Assembly: GCA_017409455.1 (NCBI GenBank)
Contig: JAFQSS010000034.1
Span: 1 to 45,721 of the forward strand
Length of the DNA stretch: 45,721 nt
Direction of reading: 5' to 3'
DNA from: Clostridia bacterium
GTDB lineage: Bacteria > Bacillota > Clostridia > TANB77 > CAG-508
The translations under genes were made by a program, and so were the position numbers. Below, one piece after another: positions 1 to 8,623 of the stretch. A model generated the notes under the pieces. It was not told the origin of the DNA. It made no database searches and saw nothing but the letters and a program-made list of their open reading frames with translations. Each line of letters opens with the position of its first letter. Position 1 is the first letter of the stretch.

Positions 1-82
1 ACCAATTATTATGATTGGTTTATTAACTGAGCAAATAATTACATAATTTTAGGTATTTTTTAGTTAAAACATTAAATTGTAT

Positions 83-123
83 TAAAAAAGCTGAGGCAGA
101 AAACTTTAGAAGTTTTCCACCCC
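83..123 (-). terminator. Rho-independent terminator downstream of rny
   Basis: On the minus strand a 14-bp stem (123-110 with 106-93), closed by a 3-nt loop and relying on several G-U pairs, is followed after three bases by a run of six T. It lies about 80 bases past the rny stop codon and is the first hairpin with a clear T-tract there, so it is the likely end of the rny transcript. Confidence 0.7.
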
Positions 124-201
124 AACTATTGACATAGAGTCTTTTTTTAGAGACTTACTCGGCTACTTTTTCAGCAGCCTCGCATAAGCTCGTCTTTTAA
201 A

Positions 202-1743
202 TTATTTTGCATAATCTACAACTCTAGTTTCTCTAATAATATTTACTTTTATTTGTCCTGGATAATCCATTTCATCTTCAATTCTCTTAGATACATCTCT
301 TGCAAGTAATGTCATTTTATCATCTGAAACCTTTTCTGGTTTTACAATGATTCTAACTTCACGACCTGCTTGTATTGCAAATGATTTTTCTACACCTTCA
401 AATGAATCTGCTATAGCTTCAAGATTTTCTAATCTCTTTATGTAAGCTTCTAGTGTTTCTCTTCTTGCACCTGGTCTTGATGCAGATATTGCATCAGCAG
501 CTTGTACTAATACAGCTTCTAAAGTTTGTGGTTCAACATCTCCATGATGTGCTTCAACTGCATTTATTACAAGTGGATTTTCTTTAAATTTCTTTAATAT
601 GTCTACTCCTATTTCAACATGTGTTCCTTCCATATCGTGGTCAAGTGCTTTTCCTATATCGTGTAATAATCCTGCTCTACGAACTAGTTTTGCATCTAAT
701 CCAAGTTCTTCTGCCATTATTCTTGCTAAATTTGAAACTTCTATTGAATGGTTTAATACATTTTGTCCATAACTTGTCCTGTATTTTAATTTACCTATTA
801 ATTTAATAAGTTCTGGATTTAAACCAATTACTCCTGTTTCTAGAGCTGCTCTTTCACCTTCAGATTTAATAGTTTCTAGCAATTCTTCTTTTGCTTTTTC
901 TACCATTTCTTCTATTTTTGCTGGATGTATTCTTCCATCATCAATTAATTTTTCAAGAGCTATTCTTGCAACTTCTCTTCTTAAGGGATCAAAACCTGAT
1001 AAGATTACTGCTTCAGGTGTATCATCTATTATTAGATCTATTCCTGTTAGTGTTTCTAATGCTTTAATATTTCTACCTTCTCTACCAATTATTCTTCCTT
1101 TTACATCATCTGATGGAAGTGGTACTATTGAGACTGTTGTTTCTGCAGAATGGTCTGCGGCACATTTTTGTATTGCATAACTTATTGTTTCTCTGGCTTT
1201 TTTAGTAGATTCTTCTTTTGCTTTTTGTTCTAGGTCTCTAATTAAATTAGCCTTTTCAGTTGTTATTTCTTCTTCAACCTTTTTTAATAATTGCACTTTT
1301 GCTTCTTCTTGATTTAAGTTAGCAATTTTTTGAAGGACTGTTAATTGTTCGGCTTTTAAACCTTCTACTTCTTGTTCTCTCTCTTGAAGTGCTTGTTCTT
1401 CACGTTCTAATTCTCTTTCCTTCCTTTCGAAATTATCTGCTCTTTTTTCTAAATTTTCTTCTTTTTGGATAATTCTACTTTCTTGTCTTTGAATTTCGCC
1501 TCTTCTTTCTTTAATCTCTTGATCTAACTCGTTTCTAGCTTTCATTACTTCTTCTTTGGCTTTAAAAATTTCTTCTTTTTTCAAATTTTCTGCTTCTATT
1601 TTTGCTAGTTCAACTAATCTTTTAGCTTCTTTTTCTGCTCCTTCAATTTTAGATTCAGCAACTTTCTTTCTTATTATCATACCAAGTACGATTCCTATTG
1701 CTAATGAGATTAAGATAGCGGCGATTGTGATTATAGTTTCCAT
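202..1743 (-). CDS. rny: Ribonuclease Y
   Basis: Membrane-anchored endoribonuclease that starts mRNA decay in Firmicutes. The 513-residue product has the full family layout: an N-terminal membrane helix (about residues 3-24), a long charged coiled coil (about 30-190), a KH RNA-binding domain with [15 protein letters not shown], and an HD phosphohydrolase domain with [10 protein letters not shown], the metal-binding His-Asp pair. The length is normal. I chose the ATG at 1743, not the one two codons upstream, because the GAGGTG ribosome site lies 7 bases before it; the upstream ATG nearly touches that site. It is transcribed alone, from the promoter at 1836-1864 to the terminator at 83-123. Confidence 0.96.
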   Translation of the reverse strand: METIITIAAILISLAIGIVLGMIIRKKVAESKIEGAEKEAKRLVELAKIEAENLKKEEIFKAKEEVMKARNELDQEIKERRGEIQRQESRIIQKEENLEKRADNFERKERELEREEQALQEREQEVEGLKAEQLTVLQKIANLNQEEAKVQLLKKVEEEITTEKANLIRDLEQKAKEESTKKARETISYAIQKCAADHSAETTVSIVPLPSDDVKGRIIGREGRNIKALETLTGIDLIIDDTPEAVILSGFDPLRREVARIALEKLIDDGRIHPAKIEEMVEKAKEELLETIKSEGERAALETGVIGLNPELIKLIGKLKYRTSYGQNVLNHSIEVSNLARIMAEELGLDAKLVRRAGLLHDIGKALDHDMEGTHVEIGVDILKKFKENPLVINAVEAHHGDVEPQTLEAVLVQAADAISASRPGARRETLEAYIKRLENLEAIADSFEGVEKSFAIQAGREVRIIVKPEKVSDDKMTLLARDVSKRIEDEMDYPGQIKVNIIRETRVVDYAK

Positions 1744-1835
1744 AATCATACACCTCTTTCTTATTTTATTTTCAATGTTCGAATAAATATATCTTTTTCA
1801 CTTTTATTTTTATATATATTTTTTCAACCTATTAT

Positions 1836-1864
1836 ATTTTATAATTATTATTGTAAACTGTCAA
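1836..1864 (-). promoter_or_regulatory. Sigma-A-type promoter of rny
   Basis: On the minus strand TTGACA (1864-1859) is separated by 17 bases from TAAAAT (1841-1836). This predicts a leader of roughly 85 bases before the rny start. Seen directly; activity is inferred. Confidence 0.6.
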
Positions 1865-1899
1865 GTGGTTTAGATAATTTTTAAGTAAATAAATAGAAA

Positions 1900-1925
1900 A
1901 ACCGGGACAATATGTCCCGGTTTTT
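1900..1925 (-). terminator. Strong bidirectional terminator after the 134-aa gene
   Basis: A perfect 10-bp GC-rich stem (1900-1909 with 1913-1922), centred on CCGGGACA/TGTCCCGG with a 3-nt loop, has A-runs on one side and T-runs on the other. It ends the minus-strand gene at 1937 and would also stop plus-strand transcription running towards rny. Confidence 0.9.
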
Positions 1926-1936
1926 CTTTATGAGTG

Positions 1937-2341
1937 TTATTGACTCATTTCTGTTAAAAATTCTCGAATGATTTTAAATGCAGTTACTCTTATAGCATTA
2001 GGAACAATTCTTAACTCCTGAATACTTGCATCAAAAACCTGTCTCGCTATGTTGGTAGCCGCCTTATACTCTTCTTCTCCTTTAGCTACTCTCCACTTAT
2101 CAATAGCAATATTCAACAATATACTAATTCTATTGTTGGGCATCTTTTGCCTACAGCTTTGGGTTTCAATATACTTCGCTTCAAAATAAGCAATAGCATA
2201 TTTGTATACTTGCTTTTTTACGGATTGATGTTGAAACGCATCTAAACAGGTAGGATCATCGATTAAACAAGAAACAAGTTCTTCATTTGCCCGATTAAGT
2301 TTTTCCAGCTTAGATAAAATTTTATCTACCTTTCCACTCAT
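1937..2341 (-). CDS. Uncharacterised 134-aa helical protein
   Basis: I do not recognise this family. The product is soluble and predicted almost all-helical, with no signal peptide, membrane segment or metal-binding motif; three scattered cysteines (near residues 25, 32 and 63) show no pattern. It begins with a charged helix rich in Lys/Glu/Leu. The start has a good GGAGGT site 7 bases upstream. It is a single-gene unit with a near-consensus promoter (2374-2402) and a strong terminator (1900-1925), divergent from deoD. By eye its codons are richer in G and C than those of its neighbours, which may point to acquisition. Translation is well supported; function unknown. Confidence 0.75.
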   Translation of the reverse strand: MSGKVDKILSKLEKLNRANEELVSCLIDDPTCLDAFQHQSVKKQVYKYAIAYFEAKYIETQSCRQKMPNNRISILLNIAIDKWRVAKGEEEYKAATNIARQVFDASIQELRIVPNAIRVTAFKIIREFLTEMSQ

Positions 2342-2373
2342 TTGTATACCTCCAATTTTTTTGGGATGTTTCT

Positions 2374-2402
2374 ATTATAACATATATTCTCATAATATTC
2401 AA
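2374..2402 (-). promoter_or_regulatory. Promoter of the 134-aa gene
   Basis: Minus strand TTGAAT (2402-2397), 17-base spacer, TATAAT (2379-2374), with a TG one base before the -10 (extended -10). It sits back to back with the deoD promoter, so the two share a short divergent control region. Confidence 0.7.
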
Positions 2403-2429
2403 GCTTTGCTTCTATTTTGTTATCTTCTA

Positions 2430-2458
2430 TTGAATTTTCATTTCTTTATTGATATAAT
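2430..2458 (+). promoter_or_regulatory. Promoter of deoD
   Basis: Plus strand TTGAAT (2430-2435), 17-base spacer, TATAAT (2453-2458), with TG in the extended -10 position. The expected start is near 2465, giving a leader of about 25 bases before the AAGGAGG site. Confidence 0.75.
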
Positions 2459-2488
2459 CCAATTAATATTTATTAAGGAGGTATTTTT

Positions 2489-3211
2489 ATGTCTACACCA
2501 CATAATGAAGCTAAAATCGGTGAAATTGCAAAAACAGTTATTATGCCCGGAGATCCTCTTCGCGCAAAATATATTGCTGAAAACTTTTTAAATGATTATA
2601 AATTAGTTAATTCTGTAAGAGGTATGTATGCATATACAGGAACTTATAAAGGTAAAGAAATTACTGTTATGGCCCATGGAATGGGGATGCCAAGTATAGG
2701 AATCTATAGTTATGAATTATATAAAGTTTATGGAGTTGAAAATATTATACGTATTGGTTCTTGTGGCGCTTATTTACCTGAATTAAAATTGTTTGATATT
2801 GTTTTATCTGAAAAAGTATTTTCTGAAAGTAATTTTGCTTTAACTCTAAATAATGAAGATTGTCATATAGTTGAAGCTGATTATACATTAAATAATATTA
2901 TTAAAGAAACAGCAAATGAAACAAATATTAATATCCATATAGGAAACACTGTTTGTACAGATTGTTTTGATGTTTATATGACTGATGTTAATCAATTTCT
3001 AGCAAGAGTTCCAGAAGGATTTAATCCTGCTTCTGCTGAAATGGAAGCATTCGCTCTTTTCTATGTTGCTAAAATGTTAAATAAAAAAGCTTCTTGCTTA
3101 ATGAGTGTAGTTGATTCTAAATATATTAAAGATATTGCTACTCCAGAAGAACGCCAAACTGGTTTAAATAATATGATTAAATTAGCTTTAGATAGTAGCT
3201 TAAAAATGTAA
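2489..3211 (+). CDS. deoD: Purine-nucleoside phosphorylase, DeoD type
   Basis: Cleaves purine (deoxy)ribonucleosides with phosphate to free base and (deoxy)ribose-1-phosphate, the purine salvage step. The 240-residue length fits the hexameric DeoD class. Visible motifs are the N-terminal phosphate-binding MPGDPLRAKYIA, the family segment GMGMPSIGIYSYEL, RIGSCGAY, and the substrate-binding ASAEMEAFALFYVA followed by SVVDS. AAGGAGG lies 8 bases before the ATG. It is a plus-strand gene with its own promoter, and a long palindrome starts in its stop codon. In other Firmicutes purine phosphorylase genes are often near xerD/spoIIM; here those genes are 17 kb away. Confidence 0.95.
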   Translation: MSTPHNEAKIGEIAKTVIMPGDPLRAKYIAENFLNDYKLVNSVRGMYAYTGTYKGKEITVMAHGMGMPSIGIYSYELYKVYGVENIIRIGSCGAYLPELKLFDIVLSEKVFSESNFALTLNNEDCHIVEADYTLNNIIKETANETNINIHIGNTVCTDCFDVYMTDVNQFLARVPEGFNPASAEMEAFALFYVAKMLNKKASCLMSVVDSKYIKDIATPEERQTGLNNMIKLALDSSLKM

Positions 3212-3260
3212 AATTGGGGACGGTCCTTTCTTTCGCGAAAAAAAGGACCGTCCCCAATTT
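3211..3260. repeat. Nested palindrome, copy 1; convergent terminator
   Basis: A 50-base near-perfect palindrome: 19-bp arms 3211-3229 and 3242-3260, and a tip that is itself palindromic (TTTCGCGAAA). Each arm holds a smaller palindrome, GGAC-G-GTCC. It fills the gap between the convergent deoD and argS stop codons, so it probably terminates both. Related copies are at 8567-8618, 28170-28219 and 34315-34353. Confidence 0.85.
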
Positions 3261-3262
3261 AT

Positions 3263-4969
3263 CTACATTTTATCAGGCATTTCAATTCCAAGTAAACTTG
3301 CACCTAGTTTAAGAACTTTGCCAACAGCATAAGTTAAATAAACACGTGCATTTTGAATTCCTTTATCATCAACAATAATTTTATTTTCATTATAGAAATT
3401 GCTATATGCTTTAGCAACATCTATTAAATATCTTGATAATATTGAAGGTTCATTTTTATCTGTAACTTGAATTAAAATATCTTCAAAATTATATATTAAT
3501 TTTAATATTCTGTTTGAAGCATCATCTAATAAATAATTAGAATTTACTTTGTTAATATCAGGAATTCCTCCTGCTTTTTCAATTACACTTTTTGTACGTA
3601 CATAAGTATATTGAACATAAGGACCTGTTTCACCTTGGAAGTTTAGAATTGTATCCCAATCAAATATCTCATCTTTAACTCTACTGTTTGCTAAATCATT
3701 AAATATTACTGCTCCAATTCCAACTTTTTTAGCTACTTCTTCTTTATTTTCTAATTCAGGATTTTTTTCCTCAATTATATTTTTAGCTCTAGACATAGCT
3801 TCATTTAATAATTCTTCAAGCTTTATAACATTTCCTTCACGAGTTGACATCTTTCCTTCTTTTTGTAATACCATTCCAAATGGAACATGTTCTAATCCAT
3901 TTGTATATTTTTCGTCTAATCCTAAAAGTTTAGCTGTTTCAAATATTTGTTTAAAGTGTAGAACTTGCTCATATGACGTTACATATAATGCTTTGTCAAA
4001 ATTATATGTTCTAGCTCTATACATAATAGCAGCTAAGTCTCTCGTTGCATATGTTGATGAACTATTTGATTTTTCTATAATACATGGAGCCATTCCTTGA
4101 TTCTCTAAATCTATTATTCTTGCCCCTTCTGATTCTACTAGTCTACCACTCATTTCAAGTAATTCAACAATTTCAGGCATTTTATCAGCATAAAATGCTT
4201 CTCCGTTCCAAGAATCGAATTTGCTTCCTAGTAAATCATATACCTTTTGGAACTCTTTTAAACTTGCATCTTTAAATTTATTCCATAATTCAACACAATA
4301 TGAATCTCCGTCTTCTAGTTTTTTGAAATTATTTCTACATTCTTCTAATATAGATTCATCTTCTTTACAAGCTTGATTTATTCTTATATAAATTTTTGTT
4401 AATTCATCTATAGGATTTTCGTCTATATTGTATTCAGATCCCCATTTTTTATATCCTTCAATTAATTTTCCAAATTGAGTTCCATAATCTCCTAAATGAT
4501 TTACACCTGTCACATTATAACCTAGGTATTTATAAATTTTATATAATGCTGCTCCTATTACAGTTGAACGTAAATGCCCTATATGAAAAGGTTTTGCAAT
4601 ATTAGGTGCTGAATAATCTATAACTATATTTTTCTCTTTACCCATTTCAGATTTTCCATATTCTTCATTTTGAGCAATTTCTTGAAGCACTTGTTTTGCA
4701 AGTGCTTCCTTATTTACAAAAAAGTTTATATATCCACCAACAACTTCTATTTTTGTAATTTGATTTTCATCAATTTTTATTTTTGTTTTGATTTCTTCTG
4801 CTATCATTGGTGGTGCTTTTCTTAGAGTTTTTGCTAGCCTGAAACATGGAAAAGCATAATCTCCATTGTCTGCTCCTTTAGGATTCTCTATAGACATTTC
4901 AATTTCTTTAACATCTATTTCTAATGTTTTTGCTATTGCTTCTGCTATCATTTTTTTAAAATCTATCAT
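3263..4969 (-). CDS. argS: Arginyl-tRNA synthetase
   Basis: Charges tRNA-Arg with arginine in the cytoplasm. Class I features are in place in the 568-residue product: the Arg-specific N-terminal (Add-1) domain, the HIGH signature in FHIGHLRSTVIG near residue 130, the KMSKS-equivalent KMSTREGN near 375, and a C-terminal anticodon-binding helical domain ending GASLLGIEMPDKM. Length is normal. The start has an AAAGGAT site 6 bases upstream and sits 12 bases after the stop of the penicillin-binding protein gene, so the two are probably cotranscribed. The 3' end abuts the palindrome at 3211-3260. Confidence 0.97.
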   Translation of the reverse strand: MIDFKKMIAEAIAKTLEIDVKEIEMSIENPKGADNGDYAFPCFRLAKTLRKAPPMIAEEIKTKIKIDENQITKIEVVGGYINFFVNKEALAKQVLQEIAQNEEYGKSEMGKEKNIVIDYSAPNIAKPFHIGHLRSTVIGAALYKIYKYLGYNVTGVNHLGDYGTQFGKLIEGYKKWGSEYNIDENPIDELTKIYIRINQACKEDESILEECRNNFKKLEDGDSYCVELWNKFKDASLKEFQKVYDLLGSKFDSWNGEAFYADKMPEIVELLEMSGRLVESEGARIIDLENQGMAPCIIEKSNSSSTYATRDLAAIMYRARTYNFDKALYVTSYEQVLHFKQIFETAKLLGLDEKYTNGLEHVPFGMVLQKEGKMSTREGNVIKLEELLNEAMSRAKNIIEEKNPELENKEEVAKKVGIGAVIFNDLANSRVKDEIFDWDTILNFQGETGPYVQYTYVRTKSVIEKAGGIPDINKVNSNYLLDDASNRILKLIYNFEDILIQVTDKNEPSILSRYLIDVAKAYSNFYNENKIIVDDKGIQNARVYLTYAVGKVLKLGASLLGIEMPDKM

Positions 4970-4981
4970 TTTATATCCTTT

Positions 4982-7597
4982 CTAAGTTTGTGGATTTGTT
5001 GTTTGATTGTCTCCAGAACCTGTTGTGTCTCCAGTATTATCTCCACTTGGTGTACTTGGTTGTGTTGGTTCTTGTCCTTCTGTATCCCCTTCTGTGTCTT
5101 GCCATGGATCTTCTTCAGGATTTTGTACTGGTGGATTCTCAGGTTCTTCAGGTTCTTCTGTTGGCTCATCAGGTATTTCCGGTTCTACCGGTATAACAAC
5201 TTCTACTTTTTTGTGTACTGTACAATATCCAGTTGGCGCATCACTACCTAAAGTTGAAGGTTCTGTTGTATTCCATAAACCTAATCTTTCTTTTTCTATT
5301 ATATATTTTGCTTGTCTTGTTTCAAGATTTTCTGATGGACAAAATTCATTTGGTAATAATCCTGATACTGAACAAACGGTATATTGTTCATCATGTGCAT
5401 CACAAGTTTTTGGTAATTTACCTTTTATAAATACTTCTGAGTATGTATTTGTACATTTATCAGTAGCAAGTCTTCCACTTTCTGCACATACTTTTGCAGT
5501 TACGATATTTGCTGTTCTTTCAAATGTTGATCCAGGTAATCCTTTATGAATTGCCTTCATTACCCCTGCAAATATTTGTCCTGCTGGATTCCCACTAAAG
5601 TCAACATCTTCTGGGTCATCAAATCCAAACCACGCTGCTCCTGCATAATAATTTGTAAATCCACATAACCATCTATCAAAATCATCATTTGTTGTTCCTG
5701 TTTTAGCAGCAACATCTATTCCACTTATTTTACAATATGTAGCTGTTCCTTTAGGATGTTCAACAACTGATGTTAGTAAGTCTTTAACAATATATGCTGT
5801 ATCTTCTGAACATACTCTTTCTGTTTTTTGATTTGGCTCTAGTACAACCTTCCCATCTGAATCCTCTACTTTAGAGTAAAATGTTGGTTCTATATATGTT
5901 CCATCATTTGCAATTGAAGCATAAGCTGCTGCCATTTCTAATGGACTAACACCATATGTTAAACCTCCTATAGCAGTCGATAATCCTGCATCTTTTTTAT
6001 CATCTAATGTTGAAATTCCCATTTTCTTTAGATATTCCATACATTTTTCATTTCCTAATTCTGCCATTATTTTTACAAAAGGTATATTTTGAGAAGTTAA
6101 TGTTGAATATCTAACATTTCTAAACCCTAAATGTGAATCATTGTAGTTTTTTGGTTTATATTGATTTGGCTTTCCTTGATTGAATATGGTATTTTTATTA
6201 TCATATATTGTTGCCGCAGTTATTGTTCCTTCTTCAATTCCTGGAACCAAATTAGCTAATGGTTTAAATGAAGAACCTGTACTTCTTGTTGATTGTGTTG
6301 CTCTATTTTGCCCTCTTGAAGTTGTTTTTTCTCCAAGTTGTCCTACACATCCAACTACATATCCTGTTTTAGGGTCAATTACAACCATTGCAGCTTCTGC
6401 ATAAATTCGTTCAACATTCTTTTTTCCTCTTGTTTCATCTGATTCTACAAGATATTTTTTCTTTTGAACTTCTTCTTCCATTGCAGTTTGTATTGAATTT
6501 ACTTCTGTTGAATATATTACTAATCCACTACTATACAAATATGTTTCTGCAGCATTTTTAGAAATTTGTTTTTCTTCCATTATTTGCTCTATTAGTTGTG
6601 ATATTAATGCGTCTGTATGTGATGAATATACATTTCCTTTTGCTCCGTTTTCAAATTTAAAACCTGCTTCTACTTCAGCTACTGCTGCATCATATTCTTC
6701 TTGATTAATGTACTTAAGTTCTTTCATTTTTCCTAATACTGTTTTTGTTCTTTTGGCAGTTTTTTCAGTAACATCTTTTCCTGAATATGGACTATATGCA
6801 TTTGGTGAATGATTTATTCCTGCCAAAAATGCACATTCTGCTATACTTAAATCTTTTGCAGATTTGTTAAAATAATATTCCGATCCTATTTCAACTCCTC
6901 TATTTTCTTTTCCTCCAATAAATATCAGATTTAAATATAATTCAAGTATTTGGTCTTTTGACATTACTTCTTCTACTTGGTATGCTTTTACCCATTCTTT
7001 TAGTTTTCTTATAACTCCTTCAATTCCTTTAGAAGCTTTATCTTGTGTAACATTTTTTACTAATTGTTGAGTAATTGTACTTCCTCCACCAGCAGTTGAC
7101 TTTCCACCATTAGTTACAAATGAAAGTATTGCTCTACCTGTTCCTTTTAAATCTACTCCATGATGTGTTTCATACCTTTCATCTTCTATTGCAATATATG
7201 CTTTTGGAAGGTATGGAGACATATCCTCTAATGTAATTATTTTTCTGTTTTCATTTCCACTTAGTTCTGCTAAAATATTTCCTTCTGAATCTATTATAAC
7301 CGAATTTTCGTCTAAAACTAATTCTGTTATATCAATCGAGAAATCCTCTCCTAATAGTCCAGAAAACAATCCTATAACTATTCCTGCACCTATTACAAAT
7401 AATATTATAAATATTATTAAAAATATCTTAAGTGCCAATGCTAATTTAGGATGTTTATATTTAAATTTCATTTTAACATCTTTCTTTCTAATCAAAGAAT
7501 TTTGACTTGAATTTTCAACTTTTTTTCCGTGTTTTCTAGCTTTTGTTTTAGAATTTTTATTAGTAATTTTGTTAGTTCTTTTTTTCTTATCAGCCAT
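4982..7597 (-). CDS. Class A penicillin-binding protein (PBP1a type)
   Basis: Bifunctional peptidoglycan polymerase and crosslinker at the outer membrane face. The 871-residue product has a basic, Lys/Asn-rich cytoplasmic N-terminus, one membrane helix, a GT51 transglycosylase domain (catalytic Glu in AIEDERYETHHGVD, plus GGSTITQQLVKN), and a transpeptidase with SSFK (active Ser), SQN and KTGTT. After the catalytic core comes a Cys-containing region and a Pro/Glu/Thr/Gly-rich low-complexity tail of about 100 residues. I place the start at 7597, which has a GGGGGA site; the ATG at 7651 has none and its surrounding TATAAT looks more like a -10 box. It lies upstream of argS. Confidence 0.93.
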   Translation of the reverse strand: MADKKKRTNKITNKNSKTKARKHGKKVENSSQNSLIRKKDVKMKFKYKHPKLALALKIFLIIFIILFVIGAGIVIGLFSGLLGEDFSIDITELVLDENSVIIDSEGNILAELSGNENRKIITLEDMSPYLPKAYIAIEDERYETHHGVDLKGTGRAILSFVTNGGKSTAGGGSTITQQLVKNVTQDKASKGIEGVIRKLKEWVKAYQVEEVMSKDQILELYLNLIFIGGKENRGVEIGSEYYFNKSAKDLSIAECAFLAGINHSPNAYSPYSGKDVTEKTAKRTKTVLGKMKELKYINQEEYDAAVAEVEAGFKFENGAKGNVYSSHTDALISQLIEQIMEEKQISKNAAETYLYSSGLVIYSTEVNSIQTAMEEEVQKKKYLVESDETRGKKNVERIYAEAAMVVIDPKTGYVVGCVGQLGEKTTSRGQNRATQSTRSTGSSFKPLANLVPGIEEGTITAATIYDNKNTIFNQGKPNQYKPKNYNDSHLGFRNVRYSTLTSQNIPFVKIMAELGNEKCMEYLKKMGISTLDDKKDAGLSTAIGGLTYGVSPLEMAAAYASIANDGTYIEPTFYSKVEDSDGKVVLEPNQKTERVCSEDTAYIVKDLLTSVVEHPKGTATYCKISGIDVAAKTGTTNDDFDRWLCGFTNYYAGAAWFGFDDPEDVDFSGNPAGQIFAGVMKAIHKGLPGSTFERTANIVTAKVCAESGRLATDKCTNTYSEVFIKGKLPKTCDAHDEQYTVCSVSGLLPNEFCPSENLETRQAKYIIEKERLGLWNTTEPSTLGSDAPTGYCTVHKKVEVVIPVEPEIPDEPTEEPEEPENPPVQNPEEDPWQDTEGDTEGQEPTQPSTPSGDNTGDTTGSGDNQTTNPQT

Positions 7598-7683
7598 CTT
7601 TTTTCCCCCTATTCTACTTTGGTATAAAATGGTTTTTATCAATATTAACATTATAATACATTTTTACCAAAAAGAAAAGCATT

Positions 7684-8520
7684 TTAAGAAAATCTTTCTA
7701 TTTTTCCATTTAATCCATACAGTTCTTTTATAAACACTTTGTTTTTCCTGATTTTTTTGCAAACATTACTAAAAGTGTCTTTCATGTATAAGTGTGCTTC
7801 TAACAAATCTTTAGTTTTAAATTTCTTCATATTTTTTCTCCAAATAATTTCTTCTCGCCCCACTTCAATTTCATAATCATTTACATTTATGCCATTAAAA
7901 CGCTTTTCATTAATTTTCATGTCACCTTCTAAATTAACTATAACAGCATTTTCATTTATTCTGTATTTATTTAGTACTGTTTTATTAAAATCAACATTTA
8001 AAATTATTTGTGCCTTTAACAAACTCTTTTTTTGATTATTTGAAACAACAATCAATATACCCTCTTTATCATATATCTCTTTTTCTATTTTTCTTAATTT
8101 TTCAATATTATTTGTTACTGCTGTTAATTTTTTATATTGTTTTGCTAAACATTTAATTATTTCTATACTAAAATCTGTTATTTGATTTGCAGTTATAGCA
8201 ATTTCAGTTTCTTCTTTTTTTATATTTTTTTCTTGTACAATATAGTCTAGTATTTGAATTGACAAATGTTTTTCCAACCATCTTCCATCAAAAACATTTA
8301 TATTGCTTGCATTTAGGGCATTTATCAAATTTTGATTTTCTAACAATTCTTTGCTTAGCACTACATTTGCTACTTCATTTTTTAATAACTTATTAACAGA
8401 TTTTTTAATGTTTCTTTCTTTTTCTAAATTCAAGTATATTTTGCAATTATCTCCTTCTATTTTTATTTTTTGTATTGCCAATTTAGGCTTATCCATTTTT
8501 TCAATATACATAGTTTTCAT
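7684..8520 (-). CDS. Uncharacterised 278-aa protein
   Basis: Family not recognised. The product is cytoplasmic, Lys/Glu/Asn/Ile-rich, with no signal peptide or membrane helix. Alternating strand/helix text such as EIAITANQITDFSIEIIK, KLTAVTNNIEKLRKIE and GILIVVSNNQ looks like a Rossmann-type alpha/beta fold, but no clear GxGxxG is present, so nucleotide binding is only a guess. The ATG at 8520 has GAGGTG 6 bases upstream; a GTG three codons earlier lies inside that site and is unlikely. It stands between the GH18 gene and the PBP gene on the same strand, with a palindromic site (8535-8552) just upstream. Confidence 0.8.
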   Translation of the reverse strand: MKTMYIEKMDKPKLAIQKIKIEGDNCKIYLNLEKERNIKKSVNKLLKNEVANVVLSKELLENQNLINALNASNINVFDGRWLEKHLSIQILDYIVQEKNIKKEETEIAITANQITDFSIEIIKCLAKQYKKLTAVTNNIEKLRKIEKEIYDKEGILIVVSNNQKKSLLKAQIILNVDFNKTVLNKYRINENAVIVNLEGDMKINEKRFNGINVNDYEIEVGREEIIWRKNMKKFKTKDLLEAHLYMKDTFSNVCKKIRKNKVFIKELYGLNGKIERFS

Positions 8521-8534
8521 ACTAAACACCTCAG

Positions 8535-8552
8535 TTGATTGTATGCAATCAA
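8535..8552. promoter_or_regulatory. Operator-like palindrome before the 278-aa gene
   Basis: TTGATTG-TATG-CAATCAA, perfect 7-bp half-sites with a 4-base centre, lies 15 bases upstream of the start at 8520, between the palindrome at 8567-8618 and the ribosome site. It has no T-tract, so it looks more like a protein-binding site than a terminator. The regulator is unknown. Confidence 0.4.
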
Positions 8553-8566
8553 TTTAAGTTTATGCG

Positions 8567-8618
8567 TAAAAAGAGACTAGGTCTATTTTTACGTATAAAT
8601 AGACCTGGTCTCTTTTTA
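8567..8618. repeat. Nested palindrome, copy 2; terminator of the GH18 gene
   Basis: A 52-base palindrome. The arm segments 8573-8588 and 8597-8612 differ at one position (a possible G-U pair), outer A/T runs extend the stem, and the centre is TACGTA. Each arm has an inner palindrome (AGAC-TAG-GTCT and AGACC-T-GGTCT). It starts 5 bases after the GH18 stop and ends in TTTTT on the minus strand, so it can act as a rho-independent terminator. Confidence 0.8.
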
Positions 8619-8623
8619 CTTTT

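Noticed and set aside
1-60. ACCAAT/ATTGGT hairpin at the left edge as a terminator
   Set aside because: Short, weak stem and no gene in the window that it would serve.
5007-5549. Long plus-strand open frame over the PBP tail
   Set aside because: It lies opposite the Pro/Glu/Thr-rich tail of the penicillin-binding protein; its Ser/Pro/Cys-rich product is a composition effect and it has no ribosome site.
7640-7680. ATG at 7651 as the PBP start with the TATAAT around it as coding
   Set aside because: No ribosome site; the internal start at 7597 has one and gives the usual basic N-terminus.
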